DNA of 6,163 nucleotides from Campylobacteraceae bacterium (GTDB lineage: Bacteria > Campylobacterota > Campylobacteria > Campylobacterales > Sulfurovaceae): NCBI GenBank assembly GCA_027023325.1, contig JALVVQ010000302.1, forward strand, positions 1 to 6,163. The letters are read 5' to 3'. Numbering within the stretch: position 1 is the stretch's first letter; each line of letters begins with the position of its first letter. The notes below the pieces were generated by a model, which did no database searches, was not told the DNA's origin, and worked only from the letters and a program-made list of their open reading frames with translations. Both the position numbers and the translations under genes were made by a program. Positions 1 to 6,137 of this stretch are shown in pieces.

Positions 1-908
1 GGCTGGAACTGCCATCCTATGCACGCTGGAGCCATAACTTTTTTGGTGACAAAGAGGGGATTGATGCTATGATCATCCCGCAATCTCTGCATGATAGGAA
101 GGGATGGGAGTATCAGGAGGGGTCATTCGGAGTTTTTAAGCCCAAGTATCTTTTTGGCAAGAACGGGAGGGTGAAGCGTTGGGAGTATAAGCATAGCAGA
201 CATACCGGTAAGGGCTACTCTGATCACCTACCAATCTATGCAACCTTTATCTTGGGAGAAGAGAGTATTCAAAAAGAGGATAGCGGTGTGTGGGAGCGGG
301 TACTCTCTCTCTTTTCTTCCAAAGCTGCATCTGTAACATCAGAGGAGCCTTTGTATAAGGAAGTACCGAAAAAAGAGATAAAAATATCTACTATTGAAAA
401 TCTCATCTCACAGGAGAAGACTGCTACACCTGTCAAGCTACAGGATATCAAGGTGATTTGGAAGTCTCGTGACAGTGCTGTGATCAAACAGTCAGTACAA
501 GGAAGGGCGATCCTGCTCTACCGCTGTGCCAAAGCCTTGGAGGTAGGAAAACGCTATGATCTATTGGTCTATCAGAAGAAGCGTTACAAAGGTCTGGATG
601 AATTGACCGATATTGCTGTGGAGCGTATACAAGGTAGTGCAGATATTGATAAGTACTTCATCCCTTTCTCACCTCGCGTGATGCAGGAGAGGCGCTTTGT
701 CGGTGAGATGGTCTCGGGAGCAGAGGGTCTTTACAAGAAAGGGAAGATAAGTGTCAGGGGTACTGGCTATCCCCTCTACTTCAAAAAAGGCATCAAGCGC
801 CCAAAAGTGGGACAGAAAATCAGGATAAAAAGAGCACAAATTGGTTATTATAAAAACCATAATGAACTGGTGGTCTGGAATCAAGAGGACTATCGGACAG
901 GAGAATAA
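1..908 (+). CDS. Endonuclease/exonuclease/phosphatase family protein, 3' part only (5' end outside window)
   Basis: The frame is open from base 3, so the ATG at 69 is internal and the true start lies outside the window; 301 codons are visible. The first ~80 residues are the end of an EEP-fold catalytic domain (DNase I/exonuclease III/sphingomyelinase superfamily, metal-dependent phosphodiesterases). The marks are ARWSHNFFGDKEGIDAMIIP (bases 24-83), whose IDAMII stretch corresponds to the family's ID-x-I-L strand, and GYSDHLPIY (213-239), the conserved SDH motif whose Asp and His belong to the active site. About 220 further residues follow: a charged linker (about 255-400), then a beta-rich region that appears to hold two similar units (about 420-640 and 690-890). 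These resemble OB-like nucleic-acid-binding domains, but that is inferred from pattern only. The substrate (DNA, RNA or a phospholipid) cannot be decided. The stop is one base before hemJ, so the two are probably cotranscribed. Confidence 0.85.
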   Translation, partial: LELPSYARWSHNFFGDKEGIDAMIIPQSLHDRKGWEYQEGSFGVFKPKYLFGKNGRVKRWEYKHSRHTGKGYSDHLPIYATFILGEESIQKEDSGVWERVLSLFSSKAASVTSEEPLYKEVPKKEIKISTIENLISQEKTATPVKLQDIKVIWKSRDSAVIKQSVQGRAILLYRCAKALEVGKRYDLLVYQKKRYKGLDELTDIAVERIQGSADIDKYFIPFSPRVMQERRFVGEMVSGAEGLYKKGKISVRGTGYPLYFKKGIKRPKVGQKIRIKRAQIGYYKNHNELVVWNQEDYRTGE

Positions 909-909
909 A

Positions 910-1341
910 ATGGAATACTATCTGTGGATATTGGCATTTCATGTGATGAGTTTTGTGAGTTGGATGGCAATGCTGTTTTATCAGCCTCGACTTTTTGTCT
1001 ATCATAGTGAAAACGGAGACAATGAAGGATTTGTCAAAGTGGTACAGCGGCAAGAGTATATCCTCAACAAAGCCATTGGCACACCTGCGATGTGGGCTAC
1101 TATCCTCTCAGGCTCAACAATGCTCTACCTCAATCCTTCTCTTCTGTCGCAGGGCTGGATGATTGCGAAACTCTCCTTCCTTGTCGTCTTGATCGCCTAT
1201 CATTTCTCACTGGAAATGCACAGAAAAAGACTGAAAGAGAATGCACACTACAAACCAGGTGTTTTCTACCGATTTTACAATGAAGTGCCGACACTTTTGA
1301 TGATTGGCATTGTGATATTTGTGGTTATCAAGCCCTTTTAG
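910..1341 (+). CDS. hemJ: HemJ-type protoporphyrinogen IX oxidase, membrane protein
   Basis: This 143-residue protein has the usual HemJ length. Family role: oxidation of protoporphyrinogen IX to protoporphyrin IX, the step before ferrochelatase, in the inner membrane; HemJ replaces HemG/HemY in many bacteria. Four hydrophobic helices are visible (residues ~4-24, 56-76, 83-101, 124-141). Family marks include the helix-1 histidine (His11, in LAFHVMSFVSW, the proposed haem ligand), PRLFVYH (26-32), Lys87 in helix 3, and the C-terminal FYNEVPTLLMIGIVIFVVIK (122-141). The frame is open further upstream, from a TTG at 841. I chose the ATG at 910 because AGGAG lies at 899-903, six bases before it, because it begins just after the nuclease stop, and because the peptide then starts directly at helix 1. 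No separate promoter is seen, so transcription probably comes from upstream. The nuclease neighbour gives no functional clue. Confidence 0.92.
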   Translation: MEYYLWILAFHVMSFVSWMAMLFYQPRLFVYHSENGDNEGFVKVVQRQEYILNKAIGTPAMWATILSGSTMLYLNPSLLSQGWMIAKLSFLVVLIAYHFSLEMHRKRLKENAHYKPGVFYRFYNEVPTLLMIGIVIFVVIKPF

Positions 1342-1348
1342 CTATAAT
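1319..1348 (+). promoter_or_regulatory. Probable sigma-70-type promoter for the DUF2231 gene
   Basis: A perfect TATAAT lies at 1343-1348, immediately after the hemJ stop. A weak -35-like TTGTGG (3 of 6 matches) at 1319-1324 sits 18 bases upstream, inside hemJ. A weak -35 is common in Campylobacterota, where the -10 box dominates. Transcription would begin near 1355, just before the palindrome at 1357-1387. Predicted from sequence only. Confidence 0.5.
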
Positions 1349-1356
1349 TATTGCTA

Positions 1357-1387
1357 TTTGGCATGATCTATGCATAGATGTGCCAAA
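1357..1387. promoter_or_regulatory. 31-base near-palindrome in the 5' leader of the DUF2231 gene
   Basis: The outer arms TTTGGCA (1357-1363) and TGCCAAA (1381-1387) are exact inverted repeats. The core ATCTATGCATAGAT (1366-1379) is itself a perfect 14-base palindrome. Only TG on the left and G on the right are unpaired. The element lies just after the predicted -10 box and about 10 bases before the Shine-Dalgarno AAGGAG (1397-1402). It could be an operator for a dimeric regulator, or a hairpin in the leader. It could also end the hemJ transcript, but no T-run follows (CTTCAAAAC), so an intrinsic terminator is less likely. Confidence 0.6.
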
Positions 1388-1408
1388 CTTCAAAACAAGG
1401 AGTGACCC

Positions 1409-2083
1409 ATGTCGCTACCCCCACTTACGATTCCTCAGTTTCCGCTTCCCTTTGAGATACCGGAGATGATTCACCCGGTTTTTGTACATTTTGCTGTGGC
1501 TTTGCCTGTGCTGGTACTACTCATAGAGCTTATCAACCTTTTTACCAAAAAGCGGGCACTGGGTGTCATGAGCTTTTTCTTTATGCTCTTGATCGCTGCC
1601 GTATTTGTCGGCGCGTATCTCACTGGTGGTACAGATGGCAAGGCTGCCAAAGCTTTTCTAAGCCCTGAAGCCAAAGAGGCACTCCTTGGGCACAAGCAAC
1701 TGGGTGTGTATCTGGTCTATGCCTCTGGATTGTTGATGCTTTTTAAACTCTTTTCTGTACTGATTCGTAAAACAGCGATCAAGGTACTTTTCTTTCTGGT
1801 TTTGATAGTCTTCACCGCAGCCGTCTTCAATGAGGGCAAGAAGGGTGGTGCACTGGTCTATCAGTATGGTGTCAATGTCAAATCTGTACCAGCCATAGGA
1901 AAGGTTACAGAGCCTAAAGCTGTGACAGAGACCAAGAAGGAAGAATCTTTAGAGGCTCCTGTAGCCAAAGAGAAGAAAGTTGAAGAGGTACAGGTCTCAG
2001 AAGAGAAGCCAAAAGTAGAAACTGTAACTGCTGAAACAGCTGTGACTCCAGAGGTTACAGTTGAAGGCAATGTGAGCAAATAA
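1409..2083 (+). CDS. DUF2231 family four-helix membrane protein with charged C-terminal tail
   Basis: A 224-residue inner-membrane protein of unknown function. AAGGAG (1397-1402) precedes the ATG by six bases. Four membrane helices are visible (residues ~22-45, 52-73, 96-119, 123-141). DUF2231 marks are HPVFVHFAVALP (22-33), a histidine after helix 2 (GHKQLG, His95) and GGALVYQYGVNV (146-157). Basic residues (KKR 47-49, RKTAIK 120-125) predict cytoplasmic loops between helices 1-2 and 3-4. That places both termini and the histidines at the periplasmic face. Residues ~165-224 form a low-complexity Glu/Lys/Val/Thr tail, which would then be periplasmic. The clustered histidines could bind a metal or haem, which is tempting beside hemJ but is inference. 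It appears to have its own promoter and ends before a hairpin shared with the convergent operon. Confidence 0.82.
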   Translation: MSLPPLTIPQFPLPFEIPEMIHPVFVHFAVALPVLVLLIELINLFTKKRALGVMSFFFMLLIAAVFVGAYLTGGTDGKAAKAFLSPEAKEALLGHKQLGVYLVYASGLLMLFKLFSVLIRKTAIKVLFFLVLIVFTAAVFNEGKKGGALVYQYGVNVKSVPAIGKVTEPKAVTETKKEESLEAPVAKEKKVEEVQVSEEKPKVETVTAETAVTPEVTVEGNVSK

Positions 2084-2095
2084 AAGGGCTCCACC

Positions 2096-2121
2096 AAGGG
2101 CGCGTTAGCAAACGCACCCTT
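2096..2121. terminator. Hairpin between convergent genes, probable bidirectional terminator
   Basis: AAGGG-C-GCGTT (2096-2106) pairs with AACGC-A-CCCTT (2111-2121) around an AGCA loop. In the + strand transcript there is one C-A mismatch. In the - strand transcript the same position becomes a G-U wobble, so all 11 pairs form. It lies 12 bases after the DUF2231 stop and 5 bases after the zinc-ribbon stop on the other strand. There is no immediate U-run; CCCTTTTATTT follows about ten bases later on the - strand and TTGAATTT on the + strand. The position between convergent stops is the strongest argument. Confidence 0.65.
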
Positions 2122-2126
2122 GAATT

Positions 2127-3254
2127 TCATCTCTGATAATAGCTTTCAAAAGTATTCCCAAAATCTCTATCGAAATACTTTCCATAATACCCAATCACAG
2201 CGAAGAGTGCCAGTATAGATCCGATCAGTAAAAATATTTTGGTATAGCTATAGGGTCTCTCTCCTGTAATGACACCGCTTTGACCATTGATAGCATAGTA
2301 GTAGTCTTTTCCTTTGAAGCTAAAGTGGGTTGTCCAGACTGGGAAGAGACTATTCTTGAAGGTCGTATTGGCATAGCGGGTCTGCATCTGGTCGATTTGC
2401 TGTCTGTCTCCTCCGATAGCTCTACGGATATCTCCTCTGATAATCGTATGCATCTTGGCCTGAGCCAGTTCAAATCCGTTATCTAGCCCGATAGCGTACT
2501 CTTCTGACTCAAAGCCACTCAGATAGCGTTCATCAAAAGGTTTGGATCTACTGGTATCCCAGCTTCCCAGCGCACCTAGTATTTTTCTAGAGAGGGTTTC
2601 ACTTGCCTCAATAGTGATGTCATCAAAGACCCTTCCCACTCTGCCTTGCACGGGTGTCCATCTGATGCGAGGTTCCTGCACCTGGACGATCTGTTCTCTG
2701 CCATTGACAATGCGTCTTTGTTGTACTGTCACATAGTAGATATCCCCTCTTTGACCTTGGTATCCGGTGGTCGTCGCAGCATCATAGGTCCAATAAGGCA
2801 GATAATACCCATGGAGTTCTTTATCTGTATCTACCAGTGCCTTGAGCGCGCTGGGTGCGAACCAGAGTGAGCCTATCCACTGTGCAAAGATATTTTTGGC
2901 CTGTTTTTGTGTGATTTCAAAAGGAAGAATGGCTTCTGGTGTGATAGAATTGACAAAACTGGTGATTGCTGGTGTGCCACAGTAAGGACAGCGGGTGCTC
3001 ACAGAATAGGGGGTTAAAGTAAAGTCGCTCCCGCACTTGGAACAGGCGACTGTTTTGCTGATCTCTTTGGGGGCATTGTGTTCTAGTTCAGCCAGTGCGC
3101 TGCGGAGATCAAACTCCTGTACGATGCTGTCTTTGGGTTGTATCTCTGTAGCAGTATTGCAAAAAGGGCAGTTGAGTTTGCCTGTAGCAGGGTTAAAGCG
3201 AAGAGGTGCCCCGCAGTTGGGGCAGGTGAAACTAATGGGGGTAAATCGCATCAT
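2127..3254 (-). CDS. Double zinc-ribbon protein with C-terminal membrane helix (YdjG-like; often mislabelled primosomal protein N'/helicase)
   Basis: A 375-residue protein. Two zinc ribbons open it: CPNC...CPFC (Cys11, 14, 29, 32) and CSKC...CPYC (Cys71, 74, 89, 92). A beta-rich middle follows with LHGYYLPYWTYDA and, near 299-334, PVWTTHFSFKG and YAINGQSGVITGERP. One membrane helix (~340-358) and a short polar tail end it. No Walker or helicase motifs are present, so a PriA-type name would be wrong. Known of the family: zinc-ribbon membrane proteins of this kind partner YdjI-type SPFH proteins in the B. subtilis ydjFGHI envelope-stress operon. Here it lies directly downstream of the SPFH gene. 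The frame is open to 3362, overlapping that gene; I prefer the ATG at 3254 (or 3251), 10 bases after its stop, because the extra 36 residues are unlike a domain. The ribosome site is weak: AGGA at 3272-3269 is distant, and TAGGT precedes the ATGs. Confidence 0.82.
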   Translation of the reverse strand: MMRFTPISFTCPNCGAPLRFNPATGKLNCPFCNTATEIQPKDSIVQEFDLRSALAELEHNAPKEISKTVACSKCGSDFTLTPYSVSTRCPYCGTPAITSFVNSITPEAILPFEITQKQAKNIFAQWIGSLWFAPSALKALVDTDKELHGYYLPYWTYDAATTTGYQGQRGDIYYVTVQQRRIVNGREQIVQVQEPRIRWTPVQGRVGRVFDDITIEASETLSRKILGALGSWDTSRSKPFDERYLSGFESEEYAIGLDNGFELAQAKMHTIIRGDIRRAIGGDRQQIDQMQTRYANTTFKNSLFPVWTTHFSFKGKDYYYAINGQSGVITGERPYSYTKIFLLIGSILALFAVIGYYGKYFDRDFGNTFESYYQR

Positions 3255-3264
3255 ACCTATGGTA

Positions 3265-4347
3265 TTATTCCTGATGGTCAAGTGGAGGAGGAAGGTGTGC
3301 GAAAAGTTCAGCGAAAACACTTTCTGCTTTTTTCCATCCATCGAAATCTTCTCTCCAGACAAAGGTTTCCCTGGTGAGTGTCCCTTCGTTTGCTAGAGCC
3401 ATAAGCGCGGTCTTGGTATAGGGGCCGTTTGCTTTACCGTCCAATGAGATATAGATATTCTCTTTGGAGGGTGGAGGGGGCGGTGTGGCTGATGTTTGAG
3501 AGGGATGCTTCATCGCCTCTGTCATCTGTTGTCCCATGGCTAGACCGGCACCCATGCCGACCATGTCGCCCATGGAACCATTGGCATTGCCCATGGCATT
3601 GCCTGTCTCGTATTTGAGATGGGCATCCAGGTCACCGGTGATCTCTCTACTGGTGCGTTTGTCGATTGCTTCTTGCACCTCTTCGGGTAGGGAGATATTT
3701 TCTACGAGTATTTTAGTCAGTTTGAGCCCATACTCACTGAAGTAAGGCGTAATCCCTTCTGTAATGTGACTGCCAAACATCTCATAGTTGGCAGCCAGGT
3801 CAAGTATGGGTGTACTGTCTTCGCCCAATACGACTGCCAGCTTGGAGACGATGATATTGCTTAGCTGCGCATCCACTTCATCAATCGTAAAGTGTCCGTC
3901 TGTTCCCACGATCTCTCTGAGGAAGGCAGCTGGGTCACTGATCTGTATCTCATAGGTACCAAAGGCCCTGAGTCTGACCATGCTGAACTCCGGATCCCGT
4001 ACCATGATCGGCCCCTTGGTTCCCCATTTGAGATCAGTGAAGCGCTTGGTATTAACAAAATAGACCTCTGCCTTAAAAGGAGATTTAAAACCATGATCCC
4101 AATGCTGGAGGCTGGTCAGAATCGGAAGGTTGTTGGTCTCCAACTCATAGGTGCCGGGTGTGAGCACATCGGCAATCTCCCCTTCGTTGACGAAGACGGC
4201 TATCTGTGATTCTCGTACGATGAGCTTGGCACCGTATTTGATCTCATTGCCTTGGCGAGGAAATCGCCATACCATCGTGTCCCTAGAGTCATCTGTCCAC
4301 TCAACGACATCAATAAACTGTCCAAATAACCAGCTGAATAGTCCCAT
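3265..4347 (-). CDS. SPFH-domain (stomatin/flotillin-like, YdjI type) protein with C-terminal GYF_2 domain
   Basis: A 360-residue protein. Residues ~20-230 match the YdjI-type SPFH group sometimes labelled 'virion core protein': VVEWTDDSRDTMVWRFP (14-30), KYGAKLIVRESQIAVF (37-52), LTPGTYEL (62-69) and the assembly strand ISDPAAFL (136-143). A Gly/Met/Asn-rich stretch (249-275) and a proline run (289-293) link to residues ~297-352, a GYF_2-like domain (NGPYTKTALMALANEGTL, TFVWREDFDGW). Many YdjI relatives end in a zinc ribbon instead; that fold is here in the next gene. SPFH proteins oligomerise on membranes and organise microdomains. No convincing transmembrane helix is seen, only the short hydrophobic start MGLFSWLFGQFI, so membrane contact may come through partners. 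AAGGAG (4359-4354) lies six bases before the ATG, and the telA stop abuts it (TAAATG), suggesting translational coupling. Confidence 0.9.
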   Translation of the reverse strand: MGLFSWLFGQFIDVVEWTDDSRDTMVWRFPRQGNEIKYGAKLIVRESQIAVFVNEGEIADVLTPGTYELETNNLPILTSLQHWDHGFKSPFKAEVYFVNTKRFTDLKWGTKGPIMVRDPEFSMVRLRAFGTYEIQISDPAAFLREIVGTDGHFTIDEVDAQLSNIIVSKLAVVLGEDSTPILDLAANYEMFGSHITEGITPYFSEYGLKLTKILVENISLPEEVQEAIDKRTSREITGDLDAHLKYETGNAMGNANGSMGDMVGMGAGLAMGQQMTEAMKHPSQTSATPPPPPSKENIYISLDGKANGPYTKTALMALANEGTLTRETFVWREDFDGWKKAESVFAELFAHLPPPLDHQE

Positions 4348-5511
4348 TTAATTCTCCTTGGTCTCTACGGGTACTTTTTCTAGCACCTCTGTATGTTCTT
4401 TGGTAGGAATCTCCTCTGCTTTGGACTTGACAGCCAGCAGTGCCTCTTTGAGTTCCTTTTCGGTATTTTCCAGTTCTACCAGTGCTTCCTGTCTTGCTTT
4501 TTTGCCCTCTTCAGTGATCTTGATGGAGTCATTGAGTGTGGCAATGAGGGTTTCATTGGCTTTTTTGATACTTGAGATATCAAAAATTCCCCGTTCCATC
4601 TGTTCTCTGACGACCTGATTGGCCTCGCGCAGACCCTCTGCATTTTTCTCGAGCAGTTCATTGGTCAGGTCTGCTGCCTCTTTGACAGCAATGGCTGCAT
4701 CATGGCTGCGGAAAATGGTCACGGTCTGTGCCAACTGGTTCCGCCAGAGTGGTACAGTGTTGACCAGTGTAGAAGTGATCTTGTTGATCAGGGATTTGTC
4801 ATTCTCCTGAATGAGACGGATGGAGGGGAGTGCCTGCATAGCCACCTGTCTGGAGAGTCTCAGGTCATGGACGCGTCGCTCCAAATCATCGCGGAAACCG
4901 CGAATCTCTTTGAGTTCCTGAATAGCCAGCATCTCCTCCTCTTTGGTTTTTGCTTCAAACTCCGGAATGATGGTAGCATTGAGCTCTTCAAGTTTGGTCT
5001 CACCTGCCTTGATATAGAGTTCAAGACTACGAAAATATGCCAGATTGGCATCATAGAGTTTGTCCAGTGAGACCACATCGGTCATCAGCGTACTTTTGTG
5101 TTTTTCCAGATTATTAGAGATCATATCGATCTGATCTCGTACCTCCTCATACTCTTGGACAAACTTGACCACTGGTTTGGTAAAGCCAAAAAGCTTCTGC
5201 CACCAGGCAAGCTTCTTGTTGGGATTGAACTCATCCATATCAAAACCGCGTATCTCTGCTACCATTTCATTGAGAGCTGCACCGGCTTTGCCTGTCTGGT
5301 TGTTGCGTACACCATCGATCATACGGTTGGAGATACTGTCAAGCTTCTCCTGTGCTTTGGAGCCGAAGTAGATAATGGAGTTGCGGTCATTGATATCGAG
5401 TTCTTTGATCGCATCAAGTAATGCCAGTTCTTCCCCCTCCATCACCTCTGGCAGGGTTTCACTCTGCTCTAAAATTGCTGTTTCTACAGCCTCCTTGATG
5501 TTTGTTTCCAT
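4348..5511 (-). CDS. TelA/KlaB family 'toxic anion resistance' protein
   Basis: A 387-residue, mostly helical, coiled-coil-rich cytoplasmic protein covering the whole TelA family length. Recognisable blocks are LAWWQKLFGF (101-110), LEKHKSTLMTDVVSLDKLYD (135-154), YIKAGETKLEEL (166-177), RRVHDLRLSRQVAMQALPSI (212-231), IQENDKSLINKI (234-245), PLWRNQLAQTV (254-264) and the C-terminal helices NELLEKNAEGL (284-294) and RGIFDISSIKKANETLI (307-323). The last ~25 residues are a charged tail. Family members were named from plasmid tellurite resistance (TelA/KlaB of IncP), but the biochemical activity is unknown, and chromosomal copies such as B. subtilis YceH sit in general envelope-stress loci. Tellurite resistance should not be assumed here. 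GAGGAG (5522-5517) precedes the ATG by five bases. The gene follows the xpaC-like gene by 18 bases and abuts the SPFH gene without a gap. Confidence 0.93.
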   Translation of the reverse strand: METNIKEAVETAILEQSETLPEVMEGEELALLDAIKELDINDRNSIIYFGSKAQEKLDSISNRMIDGVRNNQTGKAGAALNEMVAEIRGFDMDEFNPNKKLAWWQKLFGFTKPVVKFVQEYEEVRDQIDMISNNLEKHKSTLMTDVVSLDKLYDANLAYFRSLELYIKAGETKLEELNATIIPEFEAKTKEEEMLAIQELKEIRGFRDDLERRVHDLRLSRQVAMQALPSIRLIQENDKSLINKITSTLVNTVPLWRNQLAQTVTIFRSHDAAIAVKEAADLTNELLEKNAEGLREANQVVREQMERGIFDISSIKKANETLIATLNDSIKITEEGKKARQEALVELENTEKELKEALLAVKSKAEEIPTKEHTEVLEKVPVETKEN

Positions 5512-5529
5512 CTTTTCTCCTCTCTATTT

Positions 5530-6069
5530 TTAGTGTTTTATCTGCTCTTTGAGTACATCAATATGCACATCCAAATCGAATTGGTTGTTCTCTTTGAGCC
5601 TTTGCAGTTCTGCGTCAAATTTTGTTTCGACTTCGTCTAGCAGTCCATAAAGCCTCTCTTTGGTCTGAGGAGTAATGTCTGCTTCATCCAGCTGTGTATA
5701 AGAGCGTGTGACCTTGGCAACCCCATCAATATAGACGATCAGGAATTTTCTTGCCACACGAATATCCTTCGGATCCTCTTGGATAGCCTCTAGGATGGTT
5801 TCAGCTTTGTCTGCAGCCAGCGTGAGTTTGTCCAAGAGTGCCTTGTCTGTAATCTTTTCACTGTCCTGCTGAATACGGGCAAGTTTCTCTCTGGCTTCAT
5901 GCAGTGTTTCCAATACTAGTTCGGCAGAGACTCCGTCAATATTTCCCAGCTTGTCTTTTTTGGGATCGAGCCCATAATAAAGATAGAAGCCTAAAGGTGC
6001 TAAAAATGCGACAAACAGTGCTGCAAGGAAGCCCTTTCCTCCGATAAAAAAACTAAGATAAAAAAAAAG
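5530..6069 (-). CDS. XpaC-like protein ('5-bromo-4-chloroindolyl phosphate hydrolysis' family), start region missing or frameshifted
   Basis: 179 codons are open between a TAG at 6072-6070 and the stop at 5532-5530. The membrane helix region is KGFLAALFVAFLAPLGFYLY (about 6036-5977). A charged segment and a helical domain follow, carrying XpaC-family marks: VARKFLIVYIDGVAKVTRSY, then KFDAELQRLKENNQFDLDVH near the C-terminus. The family name comes from an old indicator-dye phenotype; a true hydrolase activity is not established, and the protein is better seen as a membrane-anchored partner of TelA, with which it is often adjacent. The only conventional start in frame is TTG at 5913, which would discard the helix, so it is probably not the start. 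Upstream there is no ATG, GTG or TTG in frame. A frame change in the A/T runs near 6046-6068 would join it to further hydrophobic sequence. It is first of the visible operon. Confidence 0.72.
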   Translation of the reverse strand, partial: LFFYLSFFIGGKGFLAALFVAFLAPLGFYLYYGLDPKKDKLGNIDGVSAELVLETLHEAREKLARIQQDSEKITDKALLDKLTLAADKAETILEAIQEDPKDIRVARKFLIVYIDGVAKVTRSYTQLDEADITPQTKERLYGLLDEVETKFDAELQRLKENNQFDLDVHIDVLKEQIKH

Positions 6070-6137
6070 CTAGGAACTAAGAAGTATATTAAAAAATCTT
6101 ATATAAAAAAAAAAATTGTAGATTAAAAATCCAGAAA
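6046..6137. other. AT-rich, homopolymer-dense stretch at the operon's upstream edge
   Basis: It contains A-runs of 7 (6046-6052), 9 (6060-6068), 6 (6091-6096), 11 (6105-6115) and 5 (6125-6129), in contrast to the balanced composition of the rest of the window. On the - strand, frames here encode mostly Phe/Leu/Ile peptides broken by stops, consistent with a disrupted N-terminal membrane segment of the XpaC-like protein. A near-repeat is also present on the - strand: GATTTTTAATCTAC (6131-6118) and GATTTTTTAATATAC (6098-6084), offset 33 bases. It could instead be an AT-rich promoter/leader region; TATAAG at 6103-6098 (- strand) is a weak -10-like match. Confidence 0.45.

Noticed and set aside
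841..909. Upstream extension of the hemJ reading frame from a TTG
   Set aside because: It overlaps the nuclease end, lacks a ribosome site, and the added peptide is not HemJ-like. The ATG at 910 has AGGAG at good spacing.
3255..3362. N-terminal extension of the zinc-ribbon protein to 3362
   Set aside because: It overlaps the end of the SPFH gene in another frame. The zinc ribbon begins right after the ATG at 3254, and the extra 36 residues show no domain.
3037..3396. + strand reading frames of 60-120 residues within 2280-5421
   Set aside because: They lie antisense to four well-supported family members, show no recognisable domains or ribosome sites, and are shadows of the real genes' codon pattern.
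4348..5511. Calling the operon a dedicated tellurite-resistance locus
   Set aside because: Only TelA points that way. No TerC/TerD/TerB, TehB or klaA/klaC-type neighbours are present, and chromosomal TelA homologues occur in strains without that phenotype.
5530..5913. XpaC-like protein starting at the TTG at 5913 (127 residues)
   Set aside because: This would remove an in-frame membrane helix directly upstream (KGFLAALFVAFLAPLGFYLY) that fits the family, and no good Shine-Dalgarno precedes the TTG.
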